This document shows positions 3,920 through 5,613 of a DNA stretch of 5,613 bases, in pieces (position 1 is the first letter of the stretch; the number at the start of each line of letters is the position of its first letter). Under the pieces are notes generated by a model. The model had not been told where the DNA came from, searched no databases, and was given only the letters and a program-made list of their open reading frames with translations. The stretch comes from Chloroflexota bacterium. Its GTDB lineage: Bacteria > Chloroflexota > Anaerolineae > Aggregatilineales > Phototrophicaceae. The position numbers were made by a program, and so were the translations under genes. The stretch covers positions 1 to 5,613 of the forward strand of contig QGUR01000296.1 of NCBI GenBank assembly GCA_003242205.1, read 5' to 3'.

Positions 3920-5613
3920 ATGATTTCACATCTCGCATTCGCGCTTCGCTACGCGCTCCGAAACATCAACCGCAACCGCCAGCGCGCCCTGTTTGCCATG
4001 ACCAGCGTCGCCGCGGGTGTGGCTACGGTCGTGGCGTTGCGGATGCTCGGCCTGCTACTAACGGACGCGTTGACTGCCAACGCGCAGGCGTTCCTGCGGA
4101 GTGATATTCTGGTTGCCCCAGCAGCAGCCCCGATCCGGCTTGGCGTGCAGAACACGGGCACGAACCAGCCGCTCTTCGGCCCGCAGGAAACCAAGCTGCT
4201 GGTGCGCTGGGCCAAACAGCACGATGTGCAGATCACGTTTCGTCTTTCCGGCCAGTTGTTGCAAATTGTCACGATTCCAGACGAGGATGAAACGGCGCGA
4301 AGCGCACTGGCGCTCAGCTACTTCGTCCAGCCAGATGTCTATCCGTTCTACGATGTCATTCGCTCAGTCGACCCTCCCGGTCGGGAACTGGGCGACCTGA
4401 TTACCGGCCCCGATCAGGTTGTGGTGGCGCGGCAACTGGCAACACAACTGAATATCGGCGTTGGCGATCAGGTTATGGTCGGCGCGTCGCCCTACCCGCA
4501 TACGGTCACAGGCATCGTACCGGATGCCAGCGAGAATTATCTCGATAACCCGTTCGGCGTCGCCTTCAGTTTTGTGTATCTCGATTATGACTATGCTGCC
4601 GATTATGGCCTGACGCCCGGCTCTGCCGACCGCGCCTATCTGCGTCTGCCGCCGGGACAAGACCCGGAAGTCGTCGTCGACGAGGTCTATAACGATTGGC
4701 GCGCGATGATCCCCGCGCTGGTCGATCAGCATGTGCGCTATGACCGCATCGGCAACGTCCTGCAACGCAATGCGGCGATTGCCGACTTTGTCTCGCGCGC
4801 CGTGTTGTTATTCAGTCTGGTGGCGCTGATCATCGGCAGCGTGGGCATCGTCAACACCATGTACGTCACCATCGCGCGGCGCTCGCGGGAAATCGCCGTG
4901 TTGAAGACGATTGGCTTGCGCCGCTGGCAAATCACCGCCCTATTCATGGTTTATGTGGCGTTGCTGGGGCTGTTCGGGAGTCTGGCGGGTCTGGCGCTCG
5001 GCACAGGCCTGAGCTATCTGGCGCGAGAAGTCGGCGAGACAGTGTTCGGCGTCGAACTTCCGTGGCGCATCAGTCCCGAACCACTGGCGACCGGCCTCGC
5101 CCTCGGCGTTGGCGTGACAGTCGCTTTCAGCCTGTTGCCAACCCTGACAGCAGCAGCGATTCGCCCGGCGCGCCTGCTTCGTAGCGGCGATCCGCCTCCG
5201 GCAGGGATTGGCTGGCGTCCGACCGCACTGACACTTGCCCTGCTGGTCACGATCACCGGTTTGCTGGTTGACGCCATTCTGGGATCGTGGCGAGAGAGGC
5301 TTGGGCCGTTTCCGCCCATCGTTGGCGGATTGCTGCTCACGATTGCGGCCTTTCTGCTGCTGTGCCTGTTCGGGCTGATCCTCTGGTGGTTCGTCGGGCT
5401 GGTGTCCCGGTTACCAAGCCTTGGCAACCCGCATCTCCTGCTGGCGCTGCGGGCGCTGGGCCAGCACCGCGCGCGAACCGCCTTCTCGCTGCTGGCGTTC
5501 ATCATCGGCATGGCATCGCTCAGCGGCACGCTCATCCTGTCGCGCAGCATCAGTGTTCTGATCTACACCAGCCTGAGCGAACCGCTCGGCGGCAACCTGA
5601 TCATCGTCCCGCT
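3920..5613 (+). CDS. ABC transporter permease of the FtsX/MacB (LolC/E-like) type, C-terminus outside window
   Basis: The frame is open from ATG 3920 to the right edge (564 codons plus two bases). A short N-terminal basic segment precedes transmembrane helix 1 (about residues 24-48). A large extracytoplasmic domain follows (about 50-290, the MacB periplasmic-core-like region). Three helices then form the FtsX domain (about 293-315, 340-367, 388-412), with the coupling-helix motif ARRSREIAVLKTIGLRRWQI at 319-338 and a closing IRPARLLR at 414-421. Two more helices (about 435-455 and 466-495) lead to ALRALGQHRARTAFSLLAF (509-527), which resembles the N-terminal helix again. The protein is therefore probably a two-repeat permease of 750-850 residues. 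Such proteins work with an MJ0796/LolD-type ATPase and use mechanical motion to move lipoproteins, peptides or antibiotics instead of a classical transport channel. No ATPase gene lies upstream in this window; one may follow. GGAGAG (3901-3906) is 13 bases from the ATG, an overlong spacing, but no in-frame ATG lies nearby upstream. The substrate is unknown. Confidence 0.9.
   Translation, partial: MISHLAFALRYALRNINRNRQRALFAMTSVAAGVATVVALRMLGLLLTDALTANAQAFLRSDILVAPAAAPIRLGVQNTGTNQPLFGPQETKLLVRWAKQHDVQITFRLSGQLLQIVTIPDEDETARSALALSYFVQPDVYPFYDVIRSVDPPGRELGDLITGPDQVVVARQLATQLNIGVGDQVMVGASPYPHTVTGIVPDASENYLDNPFGVAFSFVYLDYDYAADYGLTPGSADRAYLRLPPGQDPEVVVDEVYNDWRAMIPALVDQHVRYDRIGNVLQRNAAIADFVSRAVLLFSLVALIIGSVGIVNTMYVTIARRSREIAVLKTIGLRRWQITALFMVYVALLGLFGSLAGLALGTGLSYLAREVGETVFGVELPWRISPEPLATGLALGVGVTVAFSLLPTLTAAAIRPARLLRSGDPPPAGIGWRPTALTLALLVTITGLLVDAILGSWRERLGPFPPIVGGLLLTIAAFLLLCLFGLILWWFVGLVSRLPSLGNPHLLLALRALGQHRARTAFSLLAFIIGMASLSGTLILSRSISVLIYTSLSEPLGGNLIIVP

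Noticed and set aside
3907..4104. 65-codon + strand frame overlapping the permease start
   Set aside because: It is out of frame with the permease, ends within it and reads as low-complexity Arg/Pro-rich sequence.
4364..5550. Minus-strand frames of 69-178 codons inside the permease gene
   Set aside because: The + strand frame shows clear permease topology and motifs; the opposite frames are GC-driven open frames with no recognisable domains.

Overview
The window looks like the chromosome of a free-living bacterium with moderately high GC content. No mobile-element, phage or CRISPR signature is visible. The lineage cannot be fixed from sequence alone. The long GC-rich genes, the housekeeping content and a complex RNA leader suggest a Chloroflexota-like or other non-proteobacterial (Gram-positive-related) organism, but this is inference.

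Layout, all genes on the + strand. (1) Bases 3-656 hold the 3' part of a PlsC-type 1-acylglycerol-3-phosphate acyltransferase whose N-terminus lies outside the window. (2) Bases 780-1103 encode an unrecognised 107-residue single-pass membrane protein, followed by a near-perfect hairpin terminator at 1130-1155. (3) Bases 1160-1565 form a long leader that contains no protein gene. From about 1274 to 1452 it carries a glmS self-cleaving ribozyme, recognised by the AGCGC cleavage site, the P1 hairpin, the GACGAGG and GCGGATGCC core segments, a P3 hairpin and a P4 stem capped by GTAA. (4) Bases 1566-3413 encode complete GlmS, glucosamine-6-phosphate synthase. (5) Bases 3414-3919 are non-coding: a strong hairpin whose T-tract faces the minus strand, a possibly decayed minus-strand gene, and AT-rich promoter-like sequence. 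(6) From 3920 to the right edge runs an FtsX/MacB-type ABC transporter permease, cut off by the window.

GlmS makes glucosamine-6-phosphate for peptidoglycan and other amino sugars. The ribozyme upstream senses that product and cleaves the mRNA, so segments 3 and 4 form one feedback circuit. The most interesting observation is an apparent second layer of control. A linker in the ribozyme (1392-1400) is a perfect 9-base complement of the glmS Shine-Dalgarno region (1549-1557). It is also complementary to the segment just 5' of the cleavage site (1262-1272). This suggests a strand-exchange switch in which self-cleavage could release the linker to mask the ribosome-binding site. A terminator/antiterminator-like pair of hairpins (1487-1526) and a duplicated P4 strand (1437-1470) add to the leader's complexity. 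These switch ideas are hypotheses from base complementarity only.
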